64,000 nucleotides of DNA. Source: Clostridiales bacterium. Its GTDB lineage: Bacteria; Bacillota; Clostridia; Christensenellales; Borkfalkiaceae. Positions 25,642 through 34,848 of this stretch are shown here, piece after piece. The stretch's first letter is position 1; each line of letters begins with the position of its first letter. The notes beneath the pieces are model-generated. The model worked only from the letters and a program-made list of their open reading frames with translations, had not been told where the DNA came from and searched no databases. The position numbers were made by a program, and so were the translations under genes. The DNA is taken from assembly GCA_023667345.1 (NCBI GenBank), contig JAMPAF010000001.1:1-64000 (forward strand), in the 5' to 3' direction.

Positions 25642-27180
25642 TCAGATAATTGTCAGTTTTCCGCAGTTTTTCCTAATTATTGTATCGCCCTCGACGCCGC
25701 TGAACGTGACGTTTTTGAGCGTAACCTTTTCCACGTTGTCGATATAAAGTCCCTCTTTGCAGAAGTCGCGCACGTTTTCGAGCATTGCGGGCTTGAACGG
25801 CTTTGCGTCCTCTTTGAAAGAGAAGCTCACATTTTCCAAAACGACTTCCTTTACGGGCTGTTCGACGAGCCCGTCGAAATACGCGCACATGCACTCGCAC
25901 TCGGTGCACTCGATATCCTTAAACACAAACTTGCCCATATACGGCGTGTCGTCGCCCACAGGACGCTTTTCCCTCGACCACACGTACTCGGTATGACCGT
26001 CGGGGTCGCAGAAATAGTACAGATTGATAACGAGCGGCGTTATTACGTTTATCATTTTGATATTTTCGAACACTACGCCGTCGATTATGCAGTCCTTGCC
26101 TCTGCCGCGGCGGGATTTAATGCGCAAGCCCCTGTCGGTATGCTTGAACACGCACTGGCATACGGTCAGATTTTTTACGCCGCCCGAAATTTCGCTGCCC
26201 AAAACTATCGCTCCGTGACCGTCCTGAAAGAGGTCGTTGCGTATTGTGTGATGGTTTGCCGGCGTCTTATATTTGGAGCCGAGGTACAGCTTGCCCGATT
26301 TGAGCGCAACGCAGTCGTCCCCGACCGAGAAAACGCAGCCCACGATTTCAACGTTGTCGCAGCTTTCGGGGTCGAGCCCGTCGGTGTTGGGACCCGTATA
26401 CGGGTTCTGCACTCTTAAATCGTAGAAGCCGAGATTCTTCGAGAAGAAGGGATGCAGGTTCCATGCCGCCGAATTTTTGCAGGTTACGCCGTGGAAAACG
26501 ACGTTTTCGCATTTGTTAAGCGTGACGAGGCGGGGTCTTGCAACCTCTCTGCCCTTGGGGCGCGCCCACCAGGTGGACTTGTCGGCATTGCCGTTGATTG
26601 CGCCTTCGCCGACTATCTTAATGTTCTTCTTTCTGTAAGCGGAGACGAACGACTGGTGGCAAGGATAAGGGTTGCCCTCCCAAGTAGCCAAAACGTCCTC
26701 GCCGTCGCCCTCGTCGATTTTGCCGGGAACGTAGGGGTAGTGCTCTTCGACGATATCGCCCAAAAGCTCGCCGCCCTTTTGAATTTCGATTGTTATATCC
26801 GATTTGAGCACCACGGGGCGGGTGTAGAAGCTGCCCTCGGGAATTATGACCCTGCCGCCCTTAGGGCAACTGTCGATTGCCATTTGGATATAGAAGGTGT
26901 CCTCGGTAACTCCGTCGCCCTTGGCGCCGAGTTCCTTTACGTTTACCGTGCCGCTCTCCTTTTCGGTGCGGAATTTAAGCGTGAAGTCGCTTTCCGTCGT
27001 GCCGACCGTGTACTCCGTGTCGGGCGAGAGATTGAAGAGCGAAAATACGTTGCTGTCCTTCTCGTCGCCGACCGTTTCGCCGTTGAGAGTGACGAAATAC
27101 TTTTCGGGCGAATAGTAGGGATTTTTATTCTGCAACTCGAAGCATGCTGTTGTGCTTGAAACGAAAAGCAATTTAAACAT
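25642..27180 (-). CDS. GH28 polygalacturonase-type hydrolase, cytoplasmic
   Basis: 512 aa. An N-terminal fibronectin-like segment (about 1-80) precedes a parallel beta-helix of the glycoside-hydrolase 28 family, which hydrolyses galacturonan or rhamnogalacturonan. All four family motifs are visible: NTDGLDPESC (NxD), GDDCVALKSG (DD), GHGAIVLGSE (GHG) and LRIKSRRGRG (RIK). No signal peptide is present, so it should act on imported oligomers, probably as an exo-enzyme. The ATG at 27180 is chosen (GGAG seven bases upstream); a TTG six bases earlier is less likely. It overlaps the end of the preceding membrane-protein gene by 8 bases, so translation is coupled. Confidence 0.92.
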   Translation of the reverse strand: MFKLLFVSSTTACFELQNKNPYYSPEKYFVTLNGETVGDEKDSNVFSLFNLSPDTEYTVGTTESDFTLKFRTEKESGTVNVKELGAKGDGVTEDTFYIQMAIDSCPKGGRVIIPEGSFYTRPVVLKSDITIEIQKGGELLGDIVEEHYPYVPGKIDEGDGEDVLATWEGNPYPCHQSFVSAYRKKNIKIVGEGAINGNADKSTWWARPKGREVARPRLVTLNKCENVVFHGVTCKNSAAWNLHPFFSKNLGFYDLRVQNPYTGPNTDGLDPESCDNVEIVGCVFSVGDDCVALKSGKLYLGSKYKTPANHHTIRNDLFQDGHGAIVLGSEISGGVKNLTVCQCVFKHTDRGLRIKSRRGRGKDCIIDGVVFENIKMINVITPLVINLYYFCDPDGHTEYVWSREKRPVGDDTPYMGKFVFKDIECTECECMCAYFDGLVEQPVKEVVLENVSFSFKEDAKPFKPAMLENVRDFCKEGLYIDNVEKVTLKNVTFSGVEGDTIIRKNCGKLTII

Positions 27181-27856
27181 TTTCAATCTCCTCTTTTTTA
27201 CGCTTTTTACGCTTTACCAAATACACTATCAAATCCTTTATGCCGATAAACGCCATGTCGACAATAACGCAGAAAGTTCCGAACAACAGCGGCTCCACGC
27301 CCACCGTTGTAGTGAAAATTTTTTCGTTTATAAACGTATACAGAGCGCCTACCAACCCGACCACAAAAATATAGTAAATAGCGTTAGTGAAGAACGTCCA
27401 GAATTGTTTAAACGGGAACGGGAACATCATGTATGCGTTAAACTCTTTGTTGTCCGATTCCATAAAGCGAAATGCCGGATTAACTAATACGTCGGTTACC
27501 ACACCAAGCATAGCGCCCACTATGAAAACCAAATCAAGCGTATTGGTGCCTATGCCCAACCCCATAATGAAAAAGTAGCACACGCAACCCGCAAACCACC
27601 ATTTTATGAATATCGCTTTCAACCAAACCGGTATAGCGGATAGTTTGTCGCGGCGGTACGGGTCGAATTTCTTTTTCTTCTCGCTTCCCGTAACCTCTTC
27701 GCCGGTTATTTCGGAAATATCCATCGTGACGGGCTCTGCTTCCGCTTCGTCGGTATCACCCTTTAAGGCGGAAACAAGCTCGTCCATCTCTTTGACCCTT
27801 AAATCGTAATAATTTTCGATTGTGGTCTCTTTATTCTTTTTCTTTTTTTTTGCCAT
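27173..27856 (-). CDS. Four-TM membrane protein of the pectin ABC operon (I)
   Basis: 227 aa, family not recognised. A charged N-terminal tail (about 1-75; lysine run, then acidic) precedes four membrane segments near 80-102, 105-128, 148-172 and 185-210. The C-terminus is Lys/Arg/Glu-rich. It starts 71 bases after the stop of the previous gene, behind a hairpin terminator (27865-27900). There is no strong Shine-Dalgarno site. It overlaps GH28 by 8 bases. One of four small 4-TM proteins in this operon; a scaffold or transporter-associated role is inference. Confidence 0.7.
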   Translation of the reverse strand: MAKKKKKNKETTIENYYDLRVKEMDELVSALKGDTDEAEAEPVTMDISEITGEEVTGSEKKKKFDPYRRDKLSAIPVWLKAIFIKWWFAGCVCYFFIMGLGIGTNTLDLVFIVGAMLGVVTDVLVNPAFRFMESDNKEFNAYMMFPFPFKQFWTFFTNAIYYIFVVGLVGALYTFINEKIFTTTVGVEPLLFGTFCVIVDMAFIGIKDLIVYLVKRKKRKKEEIENV

Positions 27857-27864
27857 TTGTCGCT

Positions 27865-27900
27865 TTTAAAAATAACCGACAAAATAAATCTTGTCGGTTA
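27865..27900 (-). terminator. Intra-operon hairpin terminator
   Basis: Minus strand TAACCGACAAG...TTGTCGGTTATTTTT: a 10-bp stem followed by a T-run, between the 4-TM genes at 27928 and 27173. It probably lowers expression of GH28 and GH105 relative to the transporter. Confidence 0.65.
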
Positions 27901-27927
27901 TCTGATTATTACTGTCTTTTAAAAATC

Positions 27928-28632
27928 TCAGTCGTCTTCTTCAACGTCGATTTGGTCTTTAAGCTGAGTTTCCTCAAGATCTACCTTCGTATTAATCTTA
28001 TTGAGCAGTTTACCGATTACGGGGCTTAATACCATCAACAGAAGTGAAATGATGACCAAAATAGCATGCGCCAAAACACCGTTTATTGCGCTGAAATAAA
28101 AGCCATTAAGCTTCGTCAGATACACGGTACTGGGATTACCTTTTAAGTCGGCCGCTCTGTTTATACCCCAAATAACATAAAGATAAATGTCCAAGCCAAT
28201 CAATATCACCATAAACACTATGGTTAAAGCATACATAACCCACTTGGGATGTTTGCTACGCTTGGGGAAAGAGTTCATATACAGCAACAATACCAGTATA
28301 CCGAACAAGACATCCACGAAGATGCAGAGACCTTGCATCTCTTCTTGATAACGAGGTTCCAAACCCAATTGAGAAATATTACCCAAACAACAAAGTATAA
28401 CTATCGTTGAGATAGCCAATACGAATAAACCTATATTTGTAGGCCTACGCTTGAGTTTTACAATGAATTTTCTGAACCATTCTTTTACGGATGCACCGAT
28501 ACGTTTACCGACGGAAGGTTTAGAAGGTTCAGTCGGTTGATTGTTTTGCTCGATGCTTTCGACCGTTTCAGCCTTTTCAACCGATTCTACTTGTTCAACT
28601 TGCTCGTTCCCGAGAATTTCAGTCTCTTGCAT
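27928..28632 (-). CDS. Four-TM membrane protein of the pectin ABC operon (II)
   Basis: 234 aa, no family recognised. The N-terminal 60 residues are acidic with repeated VE/QVE motifs and a basic patch (KEWFRKFIVKLKRRP). Four membrane segments lie near 67-87, 98-120, 132-155 and 178-205. The C-terminus is acidic (about 212-234). GGAGGA ribosome site; 12 bases after the MsmK gene. Conserved position beside the ABC ATPase suggests a part in the uptake machinery. Confidence 0.7.
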   Translation of the reverse strand: MQETEILGNEQVEQVESVEKAETVESIEQNNQPTEPSKPSVGKRIGASVKEWFRKFIVKLKRRPTNIGLFVLAISTIVILCCLGNISQLGLEPRYQEEMQGLCIFVDVLFGILVLLLYMNSFPKRSKHPKWVMYALTIVFMVILIGLDIYLYVIWGINRAADLKGNPSTVYLTKLNGFYFSAINGVLAHAILVIISLLLMVLSPVIGKLLNKINTKVDLEETQLKDQIDVEEDD

Positions 28633-28644
28633 GGCTCTTCCTCC

Positions 28645-29715
28645 TTATATTATCGCGTTGGTTGTTTCTTTATCAAAGAAGTGAATTCTGTCGTCTTCGA
28701 AACCAATCTTGATTTCGTCCCCGAATTTATAATCGCACCAACGCGCAATCTTACAAACTATCATCTTCTCGTTGGCAATCTTACCGTGAATCAAAGTGTT
28801 CATACCAAGATTTTCGTTATTGGTAACGGTAAACGGTATAGCGCCTTGAAGGTTAATATTTTCGGGTCTTACCCCCAAAATTACGTCTTTGCCGTCGTAC
28901 TCTTTCAATAAATCAACATGTTGCGCAACTAATTTGTATTCAAACAACTCACAGACAAATTTATCGCCTTCGATTTTGCCCTCAAACATATTCATAGGAG
29001 GCAAACCTATAAACGTTGCAACGAATGTGTTTGCGGGGTGCTCATACAAGTCAATAGGCTTACCTATCTGCTGAACGTGACCCATAGACATACATACGAT
29101 TCTATCCGCAAGAGTAAGCGCCTCGGTCTGGTCGTGGGTTACGTACATCATTGTGGCGTTAAGCTTTTTATGCAGAAGCATCAATTCGCGTCTCATCGAA
29201 CCACGCAGTTTTGCGTCGAGGTTTGAAAGAGGTTCGTCGAACAGGAAAAGCTTAGGATTACGAACGATAGCACGCCCTATAGCAACACGCTGACGCTGAC
29301 CGCCCGAAAGCTGTTTGGGCTTTTTATTGAGCTGGGTTTTTAAGTCCAAAATCTCAGCCGCCGCCATAACTTTTCTGTGTATAATTTCTTTCTTTTCTTT
29401 ACGAAGAGTAAGCGAGAACGCCATGTTTTCGTAAATAGTCATATGACCGTACAGCGCATAGTTCTGGAAAACCATTGCTATATCTCTGTCTTTGGGCGGG
29501 AGACGCGTACAATCTTTGCCGTCAATTATAAGCTTTCCTTGGGTTATATCTTCAAGCCCCGCAACCATTCTGAGCGTCGTGGACTTGCCGCAACCGGAAG
29601 GACCTACGAGAACTATGAATTCACCGTCTTCTATATCAAGATTGAAATCCCAGACAGCCTGTACGCCACCGTCATATATTTTATCAATATGCTGAATGTT
29701 AATCTGGGGCATCAT
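28645..29715 (-). CDS. msmK: Sugar ABC transporter ATP-binding protein, MsmK/UgpC type
   Basis: 356 aa. The ATPase energises CUT1-type sugar importers. Walker A is GPSGCGKST (about 37-45), the signature LSGGQRQRVAIGRA (about 134-147), Walker B LFLFDEPLSNLDA (about 153-165), and the switch His is in YVTHDQTEA (about 187-195). A C-terminal TOBE/OB regulatory domain (about 240-356) follows. The ATG overlaps the stop of the upstream 4-TM gene by 4 bases (ATGA). It is encoded inside the pectin importer operon, unlike the frequently orphan MsmK; a second copy is at 44752-45864. Substrate inferred: oligogalacturonides or rhamnogalacturonides. Confidence 0.93.
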   Translation of the reverse strand: MMPQINIQHIDKIYDGGVQAVWDFNLDIEDGEFIVLVGPSGCGKSTTLRMVAGLEDITQGKLIIDGKDCTRLPPKDRDIAMVFQNYALYGHMTIYENMAFSLTLRKEKKEIIHRKVMAAAEILDLKTQLNKKPKQLSGGQRQRVAIGRAIVRNPKLFLFDEPLSNLDAKLRGSMRRELMLLHKKLNATMMYVTHDQTEALTLADRIVCMSMGHVQQIGKPIDLYEHPANTFVATFIGLPPMNMFEGKIEGDKFVCELFEYKLVAQHVDLLKEYDGKDVILGVRPENINLQGAIPFTVTNNENLGMNTLIHGKIANEKMIVCKIARWCDYKFGDEIKIGFEDDRIHFFDKETTNAII

Positions 29716-30440
29716 TCCACCTCCGACGACGGTTTATCGTCCGCAACGTCCTGCACCGACTCAACACTTTCGGCAGTTACCTCTTCGGCAACAGCATCCT
29801 GCGACGGAGCAATTTGCACTTCATCCTCAGCGGCGACCTTAACCTCCGCCTCAGCGTCTTCCGATTCCAATTCTTTAATAGCGGTTTCAACTGAAATTTC
29901 GCCGCTATCAAGTTGCTTTTGGAATTTTTCAAGTCTTGTTGCAACTATAAAGCCCCAAACGGCAGAACCGATAAGGCAAGCAGCCGAAGCTATAAGGTAC
30001 ACAAGCATAAGCACGAAGAATACCGTAGACTTCGGATTAGTAAAGCTAGGATACCAACCGAAATAGCCGATATAATTCATGCCGCTGTCGCCTGCCGACG
30101 CCGCAACAAACCAGTTATTTTGAATACCCTTTAAAGGATAATAAAATATTCTTAAAATCTGGAATGCAGCACACACTAAAAGTACTATGCTGAATTTCTT
30201 ATTATAGCCCTTGACACCCTCCGACGAGAGGAAAATCGTGAGCAACATAACCAAAGTTAATACTACGGAAAAACCGATAGAAATAGTTCTGAACTCCGCT
30301 CTCGGCATTGCGTATAACAAAAGGAAATATAAGCAGTTGAAAACCAACCCCAAAATCGCAAGCGTGGAAGCAAGCTTATTTTTCTTATATCTCAAAATAT
30401 CGTCGGCAATAATCTGTTGATTAGCAGTGAGTTTCTTCAT
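29712..30440 (-). CDS. Four-TM membrane protein of the pectin ABC operon (III)
   Basis: 242 aa, family unknown. Membrane segments lie near 20-44, 52-72, 82-102 and 138-166. A cytoplasmic tail of about 70 residues rich in Glu, Asp, Ala and Val (ESEDAEAEVKVAAEDEV..., ending SSEVE) follows, the mirror image of protein II, which has the acidic stretch at the N-terminus. The stop overlaps the msmK start. The gene begins right at the stop of the next 4-TM gene (no gap), so the set is translationally coupled. Confidence 0.7.
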   Translation of the reverse strand: MKKLTANQQIIADDILRYKKNKLASTLAILGLVFNCLYFLLLYAMPRAEFRTISIGFSVVLTLVMLLTIFLSSEGVKGYNKKFSIVLLVCAAFQILRIFYYPLKGIQNNWFVAASAGDSGMNYIGYFGWYPSFTNPKSTVFFVLMLVYLIASAACLIGSAVWGFIVATRLEKFQKQLDSGEISVETAIKELESEDAEAEVKVAAEDEVQIAPSQDAVAEEVTAESVESVQDVADDKPSSEVE

Positions 30441-31052
30441 TTAAACCACCTCCGCTATAACTTCGCCGTTTTCAGACGTATTATCTTTGCCTTGTTCAAG
30501 CAACTTCTTCTCACCCTTCATAAGGAAAATTTTCCACACAAGGTTGAGAACAAGCGCTACCATATCTACCGCAATCAGCCCGATAAACACGTAGCCGAAT
30601 ATAGGCGTCCAAGGCGTGGCGCTCAATTCTCCGTACTGAGAATTAAACGTCATATCGGTATACAAATCTTTCGCTGCAGCAAAATCGATTTTATCGAAAG
30701 CTGACACGCAATTAGATATACAGATAATAACAATTATTATGTATGCCAACTGAAACGCGACGACTATACCTATCGCTATATAGTTGGTAATGTAATAATT
30801 ACGCCTTTTCTGGCACGCCGCAATAATAGGTAACACGCTTATTACTACAAAGGCGATACCAACCGCAAAAAGAACATCGGTTGTAGACTGAACGGTATTT
30901 ACGCAATCGGTCAGAGCTTGCGAACCGGCTTTAATCCATTGAATCTGCGCAAAAGAGCCGCTACAGAAAATCAATCCGTATACAGCGCCCAATGCACCGA
31001 TTATTACGGTTACAATCATTAAGATTTTTTGAAACCTCATCTGAGTTTTCAT
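30441..31052 (-). CDS. Four-TM membrane protein of the pectin ABC operon (IV)
   Basis: 203 aa, family unknown. Four membrane segments near 10-32, 53-74, 83-110 and 145-175; an extracytoplasmic loop at about 112-142 and a short lysine-rich C-terminus with acidic end. GGGGAA site. It is separated from the large binding-protein gene upstream by a 109-base spacer holding a G+C-rich hairpin. Confidence 0.7.
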   Translation of the reverse strand: MKTQMRFQKILMIVTVIIGALGAVYGLIFCSGSFAQIQWIKAGSQALTDCVNTVQSTTDVLFAVGIAFVVISVLPIIAACQKRRNYYITNYIAIGIVVAFQLAYIIIVIICISNCVSAFDKIDFAAAKDLYTDMTFNSQYGELSATPWTPIFGYVFIGLIAVDMVALVLNLVWKIFLMKGEKKLLEQGKDNTSENGEVIAEVV

Positions 31053-31076
31053 ATCAATTCCCCGATATCAGCGTCT

Positions 31077-31103
31077 ATGCGCCCGCCCGAAGACGGGCGC
31101 ATT
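31077..31103 (-). terminator. G+C-rich hairpin after the binding-protein gene
   Basis: ATGCGCCCG...CGGGCGCAT stem with an AAGAC-type loop, no T-run on the minus-strand side. Such hairpins after solute-binding-protein genes usually act as mRNA stabilisers or partial terminators. Confidence 0.55.
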
Positions 31104-31161
31104 GCTGACCTTTTTTAATTTTTCAATGCACGGTGTGCATTATTACAATATTTCAGTACTA

Positions 31162-33837
31162 TTAAGCCTGAGGCGCGTTTTTAGCATCGAGCCAAGCAAT
31201 CAACCTGGCAAACGCGGTGTTTGCACGAGTTTCGAAAGTTGCAATATTCATAGACTCGTGAGACGCTACAATTGCAGCCGCATCGGTTCTGTTTACCGTA
31301 GCGTTCGCACCGGAGTAAGCAGTTGTGCTATAACCGGTCTTAAGCATGGTAAGGAAGAAATTAGGGTTATTATCACTGCTCTTACCGTACAATTCCTCTT
31401 GTGTACTGCCAACACCGGAAATGTGTGCAATATTACCTTGCTTTAACGAATCGGTTTCCATCGAATTATAAGGCAAAGCCGTAGGAACAAGCAAATGCCA
31501 GTAGTCACTCTTGTTTACCGTCTGCGTGGGATGGTCGATTGTACCGTTTGCAAGGCACATAGCAACTATATCCGAGCCGTCGAGACCGCAATCAGCAGTA
31601 CACTGATATTCGAAGCCCTGGTCTTTGTTGCCGACAGGCAAGCAGGTACCGAGGTTACGACGAGCGTGGTTAGTGAAGTTATGACCATCCGCAAAGTATT
31701 CAAGGTTTTCATCGGTCAAGGTAGGAATCCGTCTTGTACCGTAGAGAGTACCCGTATAAATCTTACCGTTATAAATGAAATACTGAGACTTGTATGCGTC
31801 CTTAATCTTATACTGAGCGCCGAGATAATTGGTTGCAGGCGTATAAGCATCAGCTACCGTAGCAAGCGTAACGCTCGAATCCGCCTCGGTCGCATACCAT
31901 AAGCCGTTGGGGTTGGTATTGCCGTTAGTCGACTGAGGTCCGTAGGTCATAACAATCTGACCGTCGGGCGAATAGATATAGTCGATAAACGCAAGTACAG
32001 CCGAAAGCTTATCTGCATTGGTAGCTACGTTCTTGGACACGGCTATACCTTCGGTTTTAACCGAACGCCAGCTCTCGGTAAATCTCATTATCGTGTCTTT
32101 AATTCCGTTATCGTCGGTATCCCACTTGGAAACGGGCGTTACGACGGGAGCCATATTGTATACTTCGTTATCTGCTAACGGATTAAAACCGTCGCCCTTG
32201 GTCTGCGTCTGAGCGTAGTCGTGAAGCGAAAGCGTTTCATAATTACTTCTGTGTGCGCCGTAATCGCCACCCGCAAGGTTAAAGTTTACAAGCCCCTCCG
32301 CAGTCAGTTTAGAGAACGCATCCATCGCATCCCAGGTAGCTTCGTTCTGACGGGCATCCTGCAACTTACCTTCGTGGTCCACATACATATAGCTGTAACG
32401 GGATTCGAGACCGCGAACGCCGTAAAGTTCACCAACGAGCGAGTAGAGGTCAGTCTGTCTCTGGTTGGTATTACTACGACCTGAAACAAGATACATAGGT
32501 TTGTCTGCTTGGGCAGTGAAATAAGTCTTAGTCTCTTTACCTTCTTTGTCTGTAGTAGTTTTAGAAGTTACAAACATCGAACCGCTTGACACATAGCATC
32601 TGCCGAGCGCCGCATAAAGGTCAACGTCCCAAGCCGCGCATGCACTGTTGAATACACCCGACCTCTTGAGATTGTTAGCCTCGGTATAAAGAGGCTGATT
32701 GTCTACCGTATAGGCAACGTCGATATATGCTCTTAAAATATTGATAAGCTTAGTGCCGCTTACGTCCATATTGTTCTCAAGAACAGCATTCATAAGGTCG
32801 ATAATGTTGCCGCTATCAAGAGCAGAAACATCTAATGTAGATTTCGCCGTAGTGAGCGCAGTGTTGAGAGCCGAACCGGATGTTTGAGCCGCACCCAAAG
32901 CTGCAGTATAGTTTACAGTTACGTCAACGGTATCCGTGTCTGTATTATTGTTTTTAAGCTTAATTTTATCGGTACCGTATCTTCCGTTAGCGGCCTGGTC
33001 AATCGACGAGGGCTTAGTAGTTTTAACCGTATAGTTTGTATGACCCATATACGCGGTTACGGAAGTGCTCTCAAGGTTATGCTGCGTAGTAGTTGCGCTA
33101 TCACCGGAACCGGTGGTTGTGTCAAACTTACCGCCCTGCCTTGCAAAGGTACCGTCGCCGGTTGTAGGAAGGTCTTTATCGAGCATAGCTTCTACAATAT
33201 CTTTACGGAGAAGCACATACTTTTCGATATCATTATTGCCGTCAAAATAAGGAGCAACATACATATCGCCGTCGCCGCTTGCAAGCAACGACATACCTAC
33301 AACATCGCTCGATTCAAGGAACTTCTTATAGTTAGGCATATAGTCGAGATAGTCGGCAAGATTAAGAAGTTTATCCGTGGAAGCATGCGCAACTGACGTG
33401 TTAGTAGTGAATACGTCTACCGCGCTGAAGCCTCCGGGACCGTCCTTTACGGTGCCGAGGTTTGCGGAAGCCTGACCGGAAGCCTTAGCATGGCTCCACT
33501 TATCGGTCAATGTGATATTAAGGTCGTCCGCGAGCTTCTTCCAACCGGGTTTTAAATCGCCGGAACTGTAGGTCTTGCCCATCAGAGTAGCGCCGGATTT
33601 TCCGACAATGTTGTTATTATCGGTATGATAAGCGATACCTTCGGTCGAGTTCTGATAACCGATTGCGGTGTTAACCGTAGTACCCGCAGCCCAAGTCAGC
33701 TTGCCGCTCTCGTCGACGTTGGGGTCGACAATCTTAAGCCCGCCGCCGCTGTTGCTACAGCCGAACATACCGAAAGCCATTGTTCCTGCCATAACCGCGG
33801 AAACCGCAACTGTGGCAATTTTGAGTTTCTTGTTCAT
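31162..33837 (-). CDS. Very large extracellular solute-binding lipoprotein
   Basis: 891 aa. Signal peptide with lipobox M-F-G-C (Cys27) and a Ser/Gly linker. The start of the mature part (KLTWAAGTTVNT...) and the YGPQSTNG... and LAFIDYIYSPDGQIVMTYG stretch (about 625-645) look like CUT1/LplA-type sugar-binding proteins. Those usually run to about 430-560 aa; here there is a Ser/Thr/Asn-rich insert at about 230-340. The C-terminal region (about 700-891) is unusual too. It binds the imported oligosaccharide outside the membrane and delivers it to the 33902 and 34849 permeases. AAGGAG site. Confidence 0.85.
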   Translation of the reverse strand: MNKKLKIATVAVSAVMAGTMAFGMFGCSNSGGGLKIVDPNVDESGKLTWAAGTTVNTAIGYQNSTEGIAYHTDNNNIVGKSGATLMGKTYSSGDLKPGWKKLADDLNITLTDKWSHAKASGQASANLGTVKDGPGGFSAVDVFTTNTSVAHASTDKLLNLADYLDYMPNYKKFLESSDVVGMSLLASGDGDMYVAPYFDGNNDIEKYVLLRKDIVEAMLDKDLPTTGDGTFARQGGKFDTTTGSGDSATTTQHNLESTSVTAYMGHTNYTVKTTKPSSIDQAANGRYGTDKIKLKNNNTDTDTVDVTVNYTAALGAAQTSGSALNTALTTAKSTLDVSALDSGNIIDLMNAVLENNMDVSGTKLINILRAYIDVAYTVDNQPLYTEANNLKRSGVFNSACAAWDVDLYAALGRCYVSSGSMFVTSKTTTDKEGKETKTYFTAQADKPMYLVSGRSNTNQRQTDLYSLVGELYGVRGLESRYSYMYVDHEGKLQDARQNEATWDAMDAFSKLTAEGLVNFNLAGGDYGAHRSNYETLSLHDYAQTQTKGDGFNPLADNEVYNMAPVVTPVSKWDTDDNGIKDTIMRFTESWRSVKTEGIAVSKNVATNADKLSAVLAFIDYIYSPDGQIVMTYGPQSTNGNTNPNGLWYATEADSSVTLATVADAYTPATNYLGAQYKIKDAYKSQYFIYNGKIYTGTLYGTRRIPTLTDENLEYFADGHNFTNHARRNLGTCLPVGNKDQGFEYQCTADCGLDGSDIVAMCLANGTIDHPTQTVNKSDYWHLLVPTALPYNSMETDSLKQGNIAHISGVGSTQEELYGKSSDNNPNFFLTMLKTGYSTTAYSGANATVNRTDAAAIVASHESMNIATFETRANTAFARLIAWLDAKNAPQA

Positions 33838-33901
33838 TTATTTTTCTCCTTAAATTATTTTTGATTTTATAATGCAGGTATTGCCCTGTATTTTTTAATT
33901 A

Positions 33902-34828
33902 TTACTCTTTTACGCCGCCCATATTTACGCCCTTGGCGAAATACTTTTGTATGAACGGATAAATTACTAATATAGGAATCATTGCAAACACAACCATCGC
34001 ATATGTAATAGCTAAACCTTCGGAAGCCGTCAAAGTCGCGCCTTCGGAAAGTTCTTTATTAACAAGCAAAGTATTATCTTGCAGGAAATCTCTGATATAA
34101 ACCTGAACAGGCCACGAATAACTCTGCCCAGCCCAACTTGTCACCTTATACGCCCAGAAATAACCGTTCCAACGGGAAATTCCGAAGAAGAGCGCGACGG
34201 TTGCGATAGTCGCCTTGCTCATGGGTATATATACGTTGAAGAGTACTTGCAATTCGGTTGCGCCGTCGATTCTTGCTGCTTCTTCTATTTCGGAAGGAAC
34301 ACCCTCGAAAGAGTTTCTCAATAAAATTACGTTGGTCGCATTCATACCCATCGCAATAACAATGAGCCATTTCATATCGACCGCACTCGTAGAACCTCCA
34401 ACGAACGATGCGAAAACATTAGCCGTTTGCTGATAATTAATATAGGAAGGAACAACGCCCGCCGAGAACCACATAGTAAATACGAGGAAAAAGTTCCAGC
34501 CGTGCCTTCCCATAAGACGCTTTTTGGAAAGCGCATATGCGCCGAGTACGGAGTAAACCATACACCAGATTGTACCTACAAACGTTACAAATAGCGTATT
34601 TGAATACATTATCCAGAATTTACTACTTTTTAAAACATATAAAACAGCGTCGCCACGAAACCCTACCGGCCAAAGAATTACTTTGCCCGCGTCCAAGGCC
34701 TCCGTACTACTTATCATAGAGCTGACAGCATATATCAACGGGTAAACGCACATCGCCGCAAATATAATAAGTAAGACGTATGCTATAATCTTGAATATCA
34801 GCTCGGATACTTCCATTTTCCTTTTCAT
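33902..34828 (-). CDS. Carbohydrate ABC permease, LplC/YtcP type
   Basis: 308 aa, six membrane segments, MalG-type inner-membrane permease of CUT1 importers. The EAA loop reads EIEEAARIDGATELQVLFNVYIPMS (about 185-209), the contact site for the MsmK ATPase. The C-terminus IQKYFAKGVNMGGVKE is the typical LplC/YtcP ending. GGGGGAT ribosome site, 20 bases after the partner permease. Substrate by context: pectin-derived oligosaccharides. Confidence 0.93.
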   Translation of the reverse strand: MKRKMEVSELIFKIIAYVLLIIFAAMCVYPLIYAVSSMISSTEALDAGKVILWPVGFRGDAVLYVLKSSKFWIMYSNTLFVTFVGTIWCMVYSVLGAYALSKKRLMGRHGWNFFLVFTMWFSAGVVPSYINYQQTANVFASFVGGSTSAVDMKWLIVIAMGMNATNVILLRNSFEGVPSEIEEAARIDGATELQVLFNVYIPMSKATIATVALFFGISRWNGYFWAYKVTSWAGQSYSWPVQVYIRDFLQDNTLLVNKELSEGATLTASEGLAITYAMVVFAMIPILVIYPFIQKYFAKGVNMGGVKE

Positions 34829-34848
34829 AATTTCTAATCCCCCAAAGC

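Noticed and set aside
25057..26418. 453-codon plus-strand open frame opposite GH28/GH105
   Set aside because: It is antisense to two well-recognised enzymes with complete motifs, has no ribosome site and its composition is that of a mirrored frame.
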